A stretch of 64,000 nt of DNA from Vreelandella nigrificans (GTDB lineage: Bacteria; Pseudomonadota; Gammaproteobacteria; Pseudomonadales; Halomonadaceae). The DNA lies in assembly GCF_002374315.1 (NCBI RefSeq), contig NZ_NWUX01000012.1, positions 1-64,000 on the forward strand. Reading direction: 5' to 3'. Shown piece after piece: positions 46,571 to 58,421 of this stretch. The notes below the pieces were generated by a model that did not search any database, had not been told where the DNA came from, and saw only the letters and a program-made list of their open reading frames with translations. Numbering within the stretch: the first letter of the stretch is position 1; each line of letters opens with the position of its first letter. Both the position numbers and the translations under genes were made by a program.

Positions 46571-49570
46571 TCACGACCCAAGAAAACGCTGCCAAAGTGT
46601 AATAACAAATTTGCGATGCGCTTCAAACTCTACTGCTTTCGCCAAGGTTTTCTCACCCGTAAGTGCCGCTCGGTGAGCGCGGCTTCGGTACGCCAAATAG
46701 GCTTCGCGCAGCTGGTCAGCCTCATCTTGGGAGATATGCCCACTCTCAGCGAGGGTTTCTAAAATACGAATATTATCGCTATAAGTGATCAGCGATGGTG
46801 TTTGATGGGCCAGCGCCAGCACAGCGTATTGGCAGAGAAACTCTATATCCACCATACCCCCAGCATCGTGCTTCAAGTCAAACTGCTCTCCCTGCTCGTC
46901 AGCGATCGTATCTGTTGTAGCCTGCCCCCTTGCCCCCACCCCTTTTGACCCTAAATGGTCACGCATCTTATGGCGCATGTTAACGACATCATCGCGTAGA
47001 CTTTCACGCTCACGCTCGCGGCACAGAATATCGCCCCGTATTGCGTCAAAATCTTGTGCTAGTTTTGCACTACCCGCTACGACTCGGGCACGCACCAGGG
47101 CTTGGTGCTCCCAGGTCCAGGCATTTTGGCGCTGGTAGTCGGCAAAAGCCGCTAGCGATGTCACTAATAACCCCGCGTTGCCAGAAGGACGCAGGCGCAT
47201 GTCAACTTCATACAGACTACCTGCCGGGGTCACAGCGGTTAATAAGTGGATAATGCGCTGCCCCAAACGAGTGAAGAACACAGGAGAATCCACCGGCCTA
47301 GGGCCATCGGTAGTGCCTTTACCATCACTGTCATGGAGAAACACCAGGTCCAGGTCAGAGCTATAACCCAGCTCAATGCCGCCCAGCTTACCGTAGCCAA
47401 TAATCAAGAAAGCCGGCTCCTGGGCATTAAGGCCAACGGGCACACCGTGCTTGCGCGTCACATGCTTCCACGCCATGGCCAGCACCGCGTCTAAAATGAC
47501 TTCAGCAATATAAGTTAGGTAATCGCTTACTTTCATTAGATGGCGCGTTCCAGCCACATCCGATGCGGCCACGTGTAACATTTGCGCATGTTTGAACACG
47601 CGCAGTGCTTCTAACTGTGCTTCATCGTCATCTTCCGGAAGCCGATTTAGGGTTTGGCGTAGCTCATCGGCAAGGCGTGCTTTGTCCGCTGGCGTATAAA
47701 GCGTCTCTGGGGTTAGCAGTTCGTCCAACAAAATGGGGTAGCGCGCCAGTTGCTCGGCGATCCATGGGCTTGCCGAGCATAGCCGCATCAGGTGCTCAAG
47801 CGCATGGGGATTTTCACGCAGCAGCGCAAGATAAGCTGTGCGACGCAGCACCGACTCAATCAGCGGCTGCACCCTAGACAGCGCTGTATCTGGCGTTTCG
47901 TTATCTGCTACAGCATCTAGCAGCAACGGCATTAGAGCATCTAAACGCTCAAAGCCAATACGCTGCATACTCTGTACTTGGCGAGAGTGATAGAGGCTGT
48001 GCAGCCGCTTGAGCGCCTTTTCGGGCTCTGTAAAACCAGCCTCGGCAAGGTGAGTAAGTGCTTCCTCCTGTGCTAGTTCACCACGCCAGATTAAACGCCA
48101 TTCGCCTAAGCTTAGGCTTGCCTCGTTATTCTCCTCCTCAGCGTCCTCTTCGGGGTCCGCAATGACGGCATCAAAGTGCTGGCGCACCCGTTGGCGCACT
48201 TCATCCAACTGTGCCACTAGCCCTGGCCAGTCATCATGCCCCATGGCAAAGGCCACCCGCTCTCGGTCGATATCGTCGGTTGGTAGCATTTGGGTTTGGC
48301 GATCTTCTAACGCCTGGATAACGTGCTCTACATCCCGCAAGAAGGCGTAATCCGGCAGCAGCTCGTCAACTACCCGTTGTGGCAACAGTCCCAGCTCCGG
48401 CAGGCGGTTTAGCGCAGTTTTTAGCGAGCTAACCTGGAGCTCGGTATCACGGCCACCTCGAATAAGCTGAAACGCCTGTACAACGAACTCCACTTCCCGA
48501 ATGCCGCCCGGCCCCAGTTTGATATTACTCTGCATACCTTTGCGCTTAACTTCACGATTAATCATCGCTTTTAGCTCGCGCAGTGATTCAATTGCACCAA
48601 AATCCAGGTAGCGGCGGTAAACAAACGGCTTAAGGCTTGCTAATAGTTCATCACCTGCATCTAAGTCGCCTGCGATGGGCCGCGCTTTCAGCATGGCGTA
48701 GCGTTCCCACTCTCGGCCTTGGTCCTGATAGTAGCTGGAAAGCATTGAGAAACTGCCGACTAAGGGGCCTCCATCGCCTAATGGGCGCAGACGCATATCC
48801 ACCCGGAAAGCAAAGCCGTCGGCGGTAATGGCATCCAGCGCGGCTATTAGCCGTTGCCCCAGCTTAGTGAAGTACTCCTGATGCTCAAGAGGCTTCCGAC
48901 CGCCTTCGGTCTCCCCTTTCTCGGGAAATGCAAAAATCAGGTCAATATCTGAGGATAAATTAAGCTCGCCAGCGCCTAGTTTGCCCATCCCCAGTACTAC
49001 CAGTCGTTGGGAAGAGCCATCATTACGCAGGGCGGGTAGGCCCCAGCGAGAGGCATAAAAGCGCTCTAGCCACTCCAATGCAGCCTCAGTAGACACTTCC
49101 GCCAGCCATGACACCGACTGAGCGGTATCCCACATGGAATAGCCAGCAGGGCGGTTAAGGTCGCGCCAGACGATACCTAGCATGCGAGCACGGCGAAAGC
49201 GGCGGATGACGCGCTGCATCGCCTCTTCATCATCGGCGCCTTCCAGCAGCTCTTGTAGCCAAAGCGCCTGATCATCCTTACTGGGGGCAGTGTCCAACTC
49301 ACCAGCAACATCCAACTCAATCAGCCAGTGGGGGAAACGCGCTAAGGTATCTAACGCAAAGGTCGATACGCTAAGCACCTTAGCGAGGGCTTCACGGCGG
49401 GTATCGGAAAGAGCCTCCCAGCTACTGGAAGGCTTCGACTGCTTGGTCATCTCAGCAATATTATCCGCCTGGCTAAGCGCATCACACAGCCGTTGCCACG
49501 CTTTTTGCGCAACTGGCTTGAGCACAGAAGGCAGCACCGCACTAGGTAAAAACGTATCGTTCAGTTGCAT
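46571..49570 (-). CDS. glnE: Bifunctional glutamine synthetase adenylyltransferase/deadenylase
   Basis: 999 residues from the ATG at 49570, with GAGGTGG upstream. Two nucleotidyltransferase domains are visible: LSSDIDLIFAFPEKG (deadenylylase half, N-terminal) and GYSSDLDLVFLHDSDG (adenylyltransferase half, C-terminal), each with the G-S-D-x-D metal motif and followed by helical regulatory regions. It switches glutamine synthetase off by AMP attachment and on by phosphorolysis, responding to PII and glutamine. Slightly longer than the E. coli protein (946). Confidence 0.96.
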   Translation of the reverse strand: MQLNDTFLPSAVLPSVLKPVAQKAWQRLCDALSQADNIAEMTKQSKPSSSWEALSDTRREALAKVLSVSTFALDTLARFPHWLIELDVAGELDTAPSKDDQALWLQELLEGADDEEAMQRVIRRFRRARMLGIVWRDLNRPAGYSMWDTAQSVSWLAEVSTEAALEWLERFYASRWGLPALRNDGSSQRLVVLGMGKLGAGELNLSSDIDLIFAFPEKGETEGGRKPLEHQEYFTKLGQRLIAALDAITADGFAFRVDMRLRPLGDGGPLVGSFSMLSSYYQDQGREWERYAMLKARPIAGDLDAGDELLASLKPFVYRRYLDFGAIESLRELKAMINREVKRKGMQSNIKLGPGGIREVEFVVQAFQLIRGGRDTELQVSSLKTALNRLPELGLLPQRVVDELLPDYAFLRDVEHVIQALEDRQTQMLPTDDIDRERVAFAMGHDDWPGLVAQLDEVRQRVRQHFDAVIADPEEDAEEENNEASLSLGEWRLIWRGELAQEEALTHLAEAGFTEPEKALKRLHSLYHSRQVQSMQRIGFERLDALMPLLLDAVADNETPDTALSRVQPLIESVLRRTAYLALLRENPHALEHLMRLCSASPWIAEQLARYPILLDELLTPETLYTPADKARLADELRQTLNRLPEDDDEAQLEALRVFKHAQMLHVAASDVAGTRHLMKVSDYLTYIAEVILDAVLAMAWKHVTRKHGVPVGLNAQEPAFLIIGYGKLGGIELGYSSDLDLVFLHDSDGKGTTDGPRPVDSPVFFTRLGQRIIHLLTAVTPAGSLYEVDMRLRPSGNAGLLVTSLAAFADYQRQNAWTWEHQALVRARVVAGSAKLAQDFDAIRGDILCRERERESLRDDVVNMRHKMRDHLGSKGVGARGQATTDTIADEQGEQFDLKHDAGGMVDIEFLCQYAVLALAHQTPSLITYSDNIRILETLAESGHISQDEADQLREAYLAYRSRAHRAALTGEKTLAKAVEFEAHRKFVITLWQRFLGS

Positions 49571-49644
49571 AACCACCTCACTACCAAGCATTTTATGTCA
49601 TTGTTAAAAGTGTAGTGAATATCGACACTTAACGTATTATTAAA

Positions 49645-49665
49645 ACCCCTTCTTTAATAAGGGGT
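49645..49665 (-). terminator. Terminator after dgkA
   Basis: ACCCCTT and AAGGGGT form a 7-bp stem; on the minus strand TTTTAATAAT follows. Located 39 bp past the dgkA stop and just ahead of glnE. Confidence 0.75.
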
Positions 49666-49704
49666 GTTAATGAACAGTGTCCGTTATAGCCGTGTCGAAA
49701 AAAG

Positions 49705-50082
49705 CTAGCCAAAGAATTTCTGCCAGCCAAGCACCCCCCACGTCAGCCCAGCCATAATCAGCGACAGCATAACCGCCGCCGAACCAATATCCTTTGCCCG
49801 CCCAGAAAGCTCATGGTGCTCTGTACCAATCCGGTCAACCACATTTTCAACAGCGCTATTAAGCAGCTCTACTATCAGCACCAAAAACAGGCTGCCTACC
49901 AATAGCAGCCAAGTGACTGACGTGTCTGCGAGCCACCAGGCTAAGGGCAGCAACACGGCGGCAATCACCACCTCTTGGCGAAAGGCTGCTTCATTTCTAA
50001 ATGCAGCTTTAAGACCTTTCCACGAGTAGCGAGTGGAGTGTATTAAGTGAGTTAATCCGGTATGACCTGGCTTCATGCACAT
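49705..50082 (-). CDS. dgkA: Diacylglycerol kinase DgkA
   Basis: 125 residues with three membrane helices. The family signature is ELLNSAVENVVDRIGTE, containing the Glu and Asn/Glu active-site residues, preceded by RNEAAFRQE. It phosphorylates diacylglycerol released during osmoregulated periplasmic glucan or lipid A modification, recycling it as phosphatidate. An ATG two codons in is an alternative start. It lies 25 bp after dacB. Confidence 0.95.
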   Translation of the reverse strand: MCMKPGHTGLTHLIHSTRYSWKGLKAAFRNEAAFRQEVVIAAVLLPLAWWLADTSVTWLLLVGSLFLVLIVELLNSAVENVVDRIGTEHHELSGRAKDIGSAAVMLSLIMAGLTWGVLGWQKFFG

Positions 50083-50107
50083 TGCCCACCCTGTGAATAG
50101 TTCATCG

Positions 50108-51622
50108 TTAGTTAGCCAATATCATCGCGTCTAAATCCAGTGACAGTGGGTCGAGCACTTCAGGCCAACTGAGGTAGGGCGTGCTACCACTCCCGTTAAC
50201 CAACACGCTGAAAACACCCCATCGCCCCTGGGCGGTACGGAAGTAACCCGCTAAAGCGCGTACCGCAAATGGCTGGTTCAGCGTACCGGTTTTGACCATG
50301 ACGTTGTTTTGGAAATTAGGCGAGCCACGGCGTATAAAACGCATCACACCGTTGGCAGGAGACTGAAAAGACGCCACAAAACTTGGGAACAAGGCTCCTT
50401 GGTGAAACATATCCTCCAGCATCACGTTGACACCTTGAGCAGAGGTGCGGTTATCGGTGGTTAACCCACTGCCGCTTGAAAGCGTAATCGGGCCATGCCC
50501 TGGCAAACTCTGGACGTAAGCTTCAATCGCTTGACCTGCCTGGCGTAGCTGCGCCTGCGGTGTTTCCACCAGGTTAAGCGCCAGCACGTCAGCCATATAG
50601 TTATTTGAGTAGTTCATAGTACGCAGCAGCAATTCCTGTAGCGGCATACTATCTACTGCCGCCAAACGCTGCGCACCGGCAGGGCGAGTGGAGCTGACCC
50701 GCCACGGGTCGCGTACGGTAATGCCCGCCTGGTTCAGCATACTCAGCAGTACCTGGGCGGTTTTTTCAGCCGCATCTCCTGCACCACGATAGATATCCCT
50801 AGCCGTGGCATTAGTCGAAATTTGTCCTGTCAGACGTATAACATCGCCACGTTCGTCGGTAATACGCTCGGCATTAATCTCCGTGCCACTGTTGGCTGGC
50901 CGGGTCACCACTTGATTATCGATTGCTATCAGCGGCTGCGGGCTATCGCATAGCGCTACACGGGCGGGGGCTCCCGCTGTGGTAGCAGGTGCAACGTTGA
51001 CACACCAGGTACCAAAGTTAACACCTGCCGATGTTAAGGGTGCGCTATAAGCATTAGTCACCCGAGCACGCCCGTTGCAGCGGTCAGTGGTAATACACTC
51101 GACAGGTCCAAAACGCCACTGGCTAACTACCAAAGCGCCATCAACTTCACGCACCCCCGCAATCTGTAGGCGCTGCACGAGCCGCCATAGATCTTCTGTG
51201 GTAAGGCCTGGGTCGCCACCACCTTCAAACACAAGATCACCACGCAGTACGCCGCTATCAATCGTTCCCGTGCTTACCAATTGGCTGGTAAAGCGGTGCT
51301 GAGGGCCATAACGGTTGAGCGCCGCCGCCGCCATATATGCTTTAGTAACCGACGCGGGTGACAGCTGCCGCTCAGGATTAAGACTGCCCAAAAGCGCATT
51401 GCTGCCAGCATCCGCATCCAGTAGGCGAGCTTCGGCACTGATTGAAAAGCCTTTACTTTGCAGTTGGCCTAATCGGCTAAAGTCCGCAAAAAGTGCTGTG
51501 CTTACGCCAAGCGTGGCGGTGGCAACACTCGCTACAACCATCCATCGCAGCCAGCCTACAGGGGACTTAAGCGAGTTATTAGCACGTTTTTTAACTCGGT
51601 ATTTACCTACACAGTACGTCAC
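50108..51622 (-). CDS. dacB: D-alanyl-D-alanine carboxypeptidase/endopeptidase (PBP4-type)
   Basis: 504 residues of the S13 family. A long basic n-region (KKRANNSLKSP) precedes the hydrophobic signal at about 28-46. Active-site motifs are SVTK (in SPASVTKAY), SNN (NYSNNYMAD) and KTG (MVKTGTLNQ), with the characteristic large inserted domain between the first two. It trims D-Ala from pentapeptides and cuts cross-links in the periplasm. Two cysteine pairs lie in the inserted domain, so disulfides are possible. Confidence 0.94.
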   Translation of the reverse strand: MTYCVGKYRVKKRANNSLKSPVGWLRWMVVASVATATLGVSTALFADFSRLGQLQSKGFSISAEARLLDADAGSNALLGSLNPERQLSPASVTKAYMAAAALNRYGPQHRFTSQLVSTGTIDSGVLRGDLVFEGGGDPGLTTEDLWRLVQRLQIAGVREVDGALVVSQWRFGPVECITTDRCNGRARVTNAYSAPLTSAGVNFGTWCVNVAPATTAGAPARVALCDSPQPLIAIDNQVVTRPANSGTEINAERITDERGDVIRLTGQISTNATARDIYRGAGDAAEKTAQVLLSMLNQAGITVRDPWRVSSTRPAGAQRLAAVDSMPLQELLLRTMNYSNNYMADVLALNLVETPQAQLRQAGQAIEAYVQSLPGHGPITLSSGSGLTTDNRTSAQGVNVMLEDMFHQGALFPSFVASFQSPANGVMRFIRRGSPNFQNNVMVKTGTLNQPFAVRALAGYFRTAQGRWGVFSVLVNGSGSTPYLSWPEVLDPLSLDLDAMILAN

Positions 51623-51633
51623 GTTCAGCTACC

Positions 51634-51963
51634 TCAATGCACGTTCATTTTAGAAAAGACTTGCAGCGTGACCACACCGGCCACAATTAAGCTAATGCCA
51701 ATGACTGCAGGTAAATCAGGCTTTTCGCCGAAGGCCACCATACCCACCAGAGTAACCAGCACAATGCCAAGGCCCGCCCAAATGGCATAGGCTATACCCA
51801 CCGGCAGAGTTCGCAGCACTAAACTCAGCAGATAAAACGCCACGCCGTAGCCTATCACTACTAACAGGCTAGGGAGCGGGCGTGTGAACCCCATTGACGC
51901 TTTTAGCGCACTGGTCGCCATCACCTCAGCAACAATCGCCAGTGTCAAAAACACAAAGGTCAT
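51634..51963 (-). CDS. Small multidrug resistance (EmrE-type) transporter
   Basis: 109 residues from the ATG at 51963 with GGAG upstream. Four transmembrane helices; the essential Glu14-equivalent is in LAIVAEVMATSALK, and the conserved AYAIWAGLGIV is in helix three. The pattern fits the Qac/EmrE branch for lipophilic cations rather than the guanidinium Gdx (SugE) branch, but the branches are close. The start overlaps the stop of the TrmB-like methyltransferase gene by 4 bp, so the two are translated together. Confidence 0.9.
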   Translation of the reverse strand: MTFVFLTLAIVAEVMATSALKASMGFTRPLPSLLVVIGYGVAFYLLSLVLRTLPVGIAYAIWAGLGIVLVTLVGMVAFGEKPDLPAVIGISLIVAGVVTLQVFSKMNVH

Positions 51964-52625
51964 GCGCGCTCCAACTCTATGCATAAACGCCATAGCGTTT
52001 GGCCACTTTGATCATACTTTGCTTCAAAGGGGGTCAAGTAGTTCCCATTAGGGGAAAGCACGCCAACCTCTGCTTGTTGCCCTGTCACCTGGGCTACCGC
52101 CAGGGCAAACTCCTCTACGTATAGCGACCAGTTAGAGCGCAACTCCAGCTTGCCTCCCAGCGCCAGCAAAGTAGGCAACACAGGATGGCCATGCCAACGC
52201 ATTTTTAAGTGTGCTGCCTTAGGGTAAGGATTGGGATAAAGCAAATAGTGGCGCTCTAGCGCCCACCCTGCTTGCTCGGCCAAACGCCAAAAATCGACCA
52301 GGTCCGCCCGTACCAGCCGTGCGTTCTCAGGTAAATTGCCGTGGTCACGCCCTAACCGATCCTCGCTGCGGTCCACACCGATGACGGCACAGTCAGGAAA
52401 CTGCGCCGCTAAGCGGCGGGTAGATAGCCCAACACCACAGCCAGCATCTAGTATCAGCGGTGCTTGACGCTGCTTATACCAAGTTTGAGCCTCTTCAAAA
52501 GCTTGCTCGGTATGTGCAGCAATAGGCTTGCGCAGAGGGTTCTCCAGCGCACGTGCTACCCGGCGAGCCAAATCGTGATGTGGGCCTGGCTGGTTGGAAA
52601 TTACCGGTCGCGAATTGTGCTGCAT
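51960..52625 (-). CDS. TrmB-like SAM-dependent methyltransferase
   Basis: 221 residues from the ATG at 52625 with AGGGGA upstream; a much longer frame upstream has no support. SAM loop LILDAGCGVGLSTRRLA followed by IGVDRSEDRL, and HYLLYPNPYPKAAHLKMRWHGHPVLPTLLALGG, which mirrors the catalytic FPDPWPKKRHHKRR region of tRNA (guanine-46-N7) methyltransferase TrmB. The changed catalytic segment (PNPYPK) suggests a TrmB homologue rather than the standard enzyme, which may be elsewhere. It overlaps the SMR transporter gene by 4 bp. Confidence 0.75.
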   Translation of the reverse strand: MQHNSRPVISNQPGPHHDLARRVARALENPLRKPIAAHTEQAFEEAQTWYKQRQAPLILDAGCGVGLSTRRLAAQFPDCAVIGVDRSEDRLGRDHGNLPENARLVRADLVDFWRLAEQAGWALERHYLLYPNPYPKAAHLKMRWHGHPVLPTLLALGGKLELRSNWSLYVEEFALAVAQVTGQQAEVGVLSPNGNYLTPFEAKYDQSGQTLWRLCIELERA

Positions 52626-52808
52626 GCCATCCCCTGCTGGAAAAAAGCGTGATTCTAGCAGTCTCTGACGGATGCGGCATGACGCCGTTGTATACCCGGT
52701 GCTATGATCACGCTTGAGAACCTGATTAAGAGCAGATGAACAGCGTTTTTTTTCTGTGCATCGGCCAATAACTGTTACTAAAAACCACCGCACCACGAGG
52801 AACCCGGC

Positions 52809-55210
<2,402 letters not shown>

Positions 55211-55232
55211 CTATCAACATTGTTGAGTAAAA

Positions 55233-55257
55233 CACTCGGGGATCGTATACCCGAGTG
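55233..55257. other. Hairpin between coaD and the ferredoxin gene
   Basis: CACTCGGG and CCCGAGTG form a perfect 8-bp stem with a 9-nt loop. T-tract is lacking, so it may be an attenuating or mRNA-processing structure rather than a full terminator. Confidence 0.5.
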
Positions 55258-55272
55258 GCAAGCCATTCGTGA

Positions 55273-55530
<258 letters not shown>

Positions 55531-55539
55531 CACGGTTTC

Positions 55540-56844
55540 GTGCGCATTTGGGCCCTTGCTTGGCCAATTATTCTCTCAAATATCACCGTTCCCTTGCTGG
55601 GACTGGTGGATACCGCCGTGGTTGGTCACCTGCCCGACTCACGCTATCTCGCGGGAGTCACGCTCGGTGCTACGCTGTTTAGCTTTCTCTATTGGGGTTT
55701 TGGCTTTCTACGTATGGGTACCACGGGTCTCGTCGCCCAAGCGATAGGCCGCGAAAATGATAGCGAAGTGCGTAATCTTCTGGGTCAGTCGCTGATCATA
55801 GCTGGCATCATTGGCACACTATTAATTTTGTTTGGCTCACCACTGATTTCCCTTGGGCTTTGGCTATTAGATGGTAGCGAAGCAGCAACACCGTTAGCCC
55901 GGGAATATGCCAATATCCGCTTATGGTCGGCACCAGCAGTACTGGCAAACTACGCGATTCTGGGCTGGTTTTTAGGCCAGCAAAACTCCCGCGTCACGCT
56001 GATGATTTTGCTGCTTACTAATAGCATCAATATTGTGCTCGACCTTTGGTTTGTGATCGGACTAGGTATGACCAGTAACGGCGTGGCGCTGGCCAGCGTG
56101 ATCGCCGATTACAGTGCTCTCGCCTTTGGTGGATTTTTAGTGCTGCGCCAGCTTGGCCATTTGGAAGGCACCTTCCAGCGTCAGAGGCTATTAGTACTAT
56201 CGGCTTACTCGGCACTGTTTAATGTCAATGCAAACCTATTTGTACGCACCCTGGGCCTACTGTTTGCCATGGCCTTCTTTACTGCTCAAGGGGCACGCCA
56301 AGGCGACACAGTGTTAGCGGCTAACGCCGTACTGCTTCAGTTCATTATGCTGACCAGCTACGCGCTCGACGGCTTTGCCCATGCAGCAGAGTCCTTAGTG
56401 GGCCGTGCCTTCGGGAGACGTAACTGGCACGAATTTGCCAAAACAGTTCGCGCTACCGCCCAGTTCTCTTTTTGGACCGCCGCCGTCGCGGCCCTGGTAT
56501 TTGCCTTAGGCGGTAACACCCTTATTGCACTGCTCACAGGTCTGGATGACGTTCGCGCCACTGCTGCTAACTACTTACCTTGGATGGTCGCCATGCCGCT
56601 GCTGGCGGTGTGGGGCTACCTACTTGACGGAGTATTTATCGGCACCACCGCAGTGCGCGAAATGCGCAATAGCATCTTCATTGGACTGGCTATCTACTTA
56701 CCTACCTGGTGGCTTACCCAAGGACTGGGGAATCACGGGCTTTGGCTAGCCTTCACCCTTTTCACCCTGGCGCGCTCTATCGTGCTGATCGGCTATTATT
56801 ACCATTATCGCCATACCCGCTGGCGCCCTCTCCCCCTTGATTAA
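55540..56844 (+). CDS. MATE-family efflux transporter (DinF branch)
   Basis: 434 residues from a GTG at 55540, the first possible start after an in-frame stop; no good ribosome site, 9 bp after the ferredoxin stop. Twelve helices; WPIILSNITVPLLGLVDTAVVGHL and the FGFLRMGTTGLVAQAIGREN segments are diagnostic of DinF-like MATE exporters. It uses H+ or Na+ to expel cationic compounds. The substrate is unknown. Confidence 0.9.
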   Translation: MRIWALAWPIILSNITVPLLGLVDTAVVGHLPDSRYLAGVTLGATLFSFLYWGFGFLRMGTTGLVAQAIGRENDSEVRNLLGQSLIIAGIIGTLLILFGSPLISLGLWLLDGSEAATPLAREYANIRLWSAPAVLANYAILGWFLGQQNSRVTLMILLLTNSINIVLDLWFVIGLGMTSNGVALASVIADYSALAFGGFLVLRQLGHLEGTFQRQRLLVLSAYSALFNVNANLFVRTLGLLFAMAFFTAQGARQGDTVLAANAVLLQFIMLTSYALDGFAHAAESLVGRAFGRRNWHEFAKTVRATAQFSFWTAAVAALVFALGGNTLIALLTGLDDVRATAANYLPWMVAMPLLAVWGYLLDGVFIGTTAVREMRNSIFIGLAIYLPTWWLTQGLGNHGLWLAFTLFTLARSIVLIGYYYHYRHTRWRPLPLD

Positions 56845-56995
56845 TTGACCGTTGAAGCCTGAAACGCCCTCTCTTTTCTAACTGCGCTAACGTTAACGTA
56901 AGTTCCTGAGTAGCTGCTCGACGAGAGATGAAAAATGCGCCGTGCCGTCTTATATTAGCCACGCACTTCCTAATAACGAATAAAGCGAGCATCCC

Positions 56996-58306
56996 ATGCT
57001 AAAGTTCATATCTAAACCGGCGGTCAAGCTGGTTGAGCGTTACCTGCCAGACCCCTATATATTTGTGCTACTGCTGACGCTTATCGCAGCAGTAGCTGCT
57101 ATTGCGGTCGAGCGCCAAACACCCCTTGCCGTGCTACGTATGTGGGGCGACGGCTTCTGGGGGCTACTGACCTTCTCGATGCAGATGCTGCTGGTATTGG
57201 TAACAGGCTTTATGCTGGCCAGCTCTCCACCGGTTAAACGATTACTCCAGAAAATTGCCAGTACCGCGAAAAGCCCTGGTGGCGCTATTATTTTGGTTAC
57301 CCTGGTATCGCTCGCTGCTAGCTGGATCAACTGGGGTTTTGGCCTAGTAGTCGGCGCACTGTTTGCTAAAGAGCTGGCACGCTTAATTCGTGTTGACTAC
57401 CGCTTGCTGGTCGCCAGTGCCTATTCGGGCTTTGTGGTGTGGCACGGCGGTTTAGCGGGTTCAGTGCCACTTACCATCGCTACTGAGGGGCATTTTTCCG
57501 CAGACCAGATTGGCGTAATTAGCACAGGCTCAACTATTTTCGCCTTCTTTAACTTAGCCATCGTGATTTGTCTGTTTATTGCCGTACCGCTGGTAAACCG
57601 CATGATGCTGCCGGATGAAAAAGATAGCGTCTATGTTGACCCCAAGCTGCTTGATGATGCGCCTGAATCTCAAGGCCGTATTACTCGTCCAGCAGAGAAA
57701 CTGGAAAACAGCATGCCGCTCGCCCTGTTGGTTGGTATACCTGGGCTGCTCTTCCTGCTTGACCACTTTCTGCTACGTGGCGGCGGCTTGAACCTAAATG
57801 TAGTCAACTTCCTATTTTTATTCTTAGCCATTGTGCTGCACCGCACCCCGCGCAACCTGCTTAATAGCCTTAATGAAGCCATTAAAGGGGGAGCTGGCAT
57901 CGTCATTCAGTTCCCATTCTACGCTGGCATCATGGCCATTATGGTGCAATCAGGTTTGGCACAGAGCATGTCTGAATGGCTAGTGTCCTTTGCTACCGCC
58001 ACCTCGCTACCTTTCTGGTCGTTTCTCAGCGCAGGGATTGTTAACCTGTTTGTACCTTCCGGCGGCGGCCAGTGGGCAGTACAAGCGCCAGTGATGCTAC
58101 CGGCGGCTGAAGCGTTAGGCGCCGACATTGCCCGCGTTGCCATGGCAGTTGCCTGGGGTGATGCCTGGACCAACCTGCTTCAACCCTTCTGGGCACTGCC
58201 TGTGCTGGCCATTGCTGGCCTAAAGGCCAAAGATATTATGGGCTTCTGCCTGATCCAGCTGTTTGTTACCGGCATTATCATCTCCGTTGGCCTAGTGTGG
58301 TTCTAA
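56996..58306 (+). CDS. Short-chain fatty acid permease, AtoE family
   Basis: 436 residues with about 11 helices. FISKPAVKLVERYLPDPYIFVLLLTLIA opens the protein; SWINWGFGLVVGALFAKELAR, VVWHGGLAGSVPL, and FVPSGGGQWAVQAPVMLPAAEALG are the hallmark AtoE segments. E. coli AtoE takes up short-chain fatty acids such as acetoacetate/butyrate. It stands just upstream of an acyl-CoA thioesterase gene, but a terminator separates them. No ato CoA-transferase genes are near. Confidence 0.9.
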   Translation: MLKFISKPAVKLVERYLPDPYIFVLLLTLIAAVAAIAVERQTPLAVLRMWGDGFWGLLTFSMQMLLVLVTGFMLASSPPVKRLLQKIASTAKSPGGAIILVTLVSLAASWINWGFGLVVGALFAKELARLIRVDYRLLVASAYSGFVVWHGGLAGSVPLTIATEGHFSADQIGVISTGSTIFAFFNLAIVICLFIAVPLVNRMMLPDEKDSVYVDPKLLDDAPESQGRITRPAEKLENSMPLALLVGIPGLLFLLDHFLLRGGGLNLNVVNFLFLFLAIVLHRTPRNLLNSLNEAIKGGAGIVIQFPFYAGIMAIMVQSGLAQSMSEWLVSFATATSLPFWSFLSAGIVNLFVPSGGGQWAVQAPVMLPAAEALGADIARVAMAVAWGDAWTNLLQPFWALPVLAIAGLKAKDIMGFCLIQLFVTGIIISVGLVWF

Positions 58307-58347
58307 ATAAGTAGTGTGGTTCTAATAAGTAGCGTGGTTCTGAGTAC
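58293..58347. repeat. Three degenerate ~18-bp repeats over the permease stop codon
   Basis: TAGTGTGGTTCTAAATAAG, TAGTGTGGTTCTAATAAG and TAGCGTGGTTCTGAGTAC are consecutive. The first copy holds the final Val-Trp-Phe codons and the stop, so the array looks like recent slippage duplication of the gene end. Confidence 0.8.
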
Positions 58348-58379
58348 GGAGCCGCTTTCGACCCACAAAGCCGTACCGT

Positions 58380-58403
58380 CCGCCCCACGGGGCGGGCATT
58401 TTT
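58380..58403 (+). terminator. Intrinsic terminator after the AtoE-type gene
   Basis: CCGCCC-CACG-GGGCGG with TTTTT starting three bases after the stem, 74 bp beyond the permease stop and just before the thioesterase ribosome site. Confidence 0.85.
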
Positions 58404-58421
58404 ACCCCGGAAGGTTTCCCT

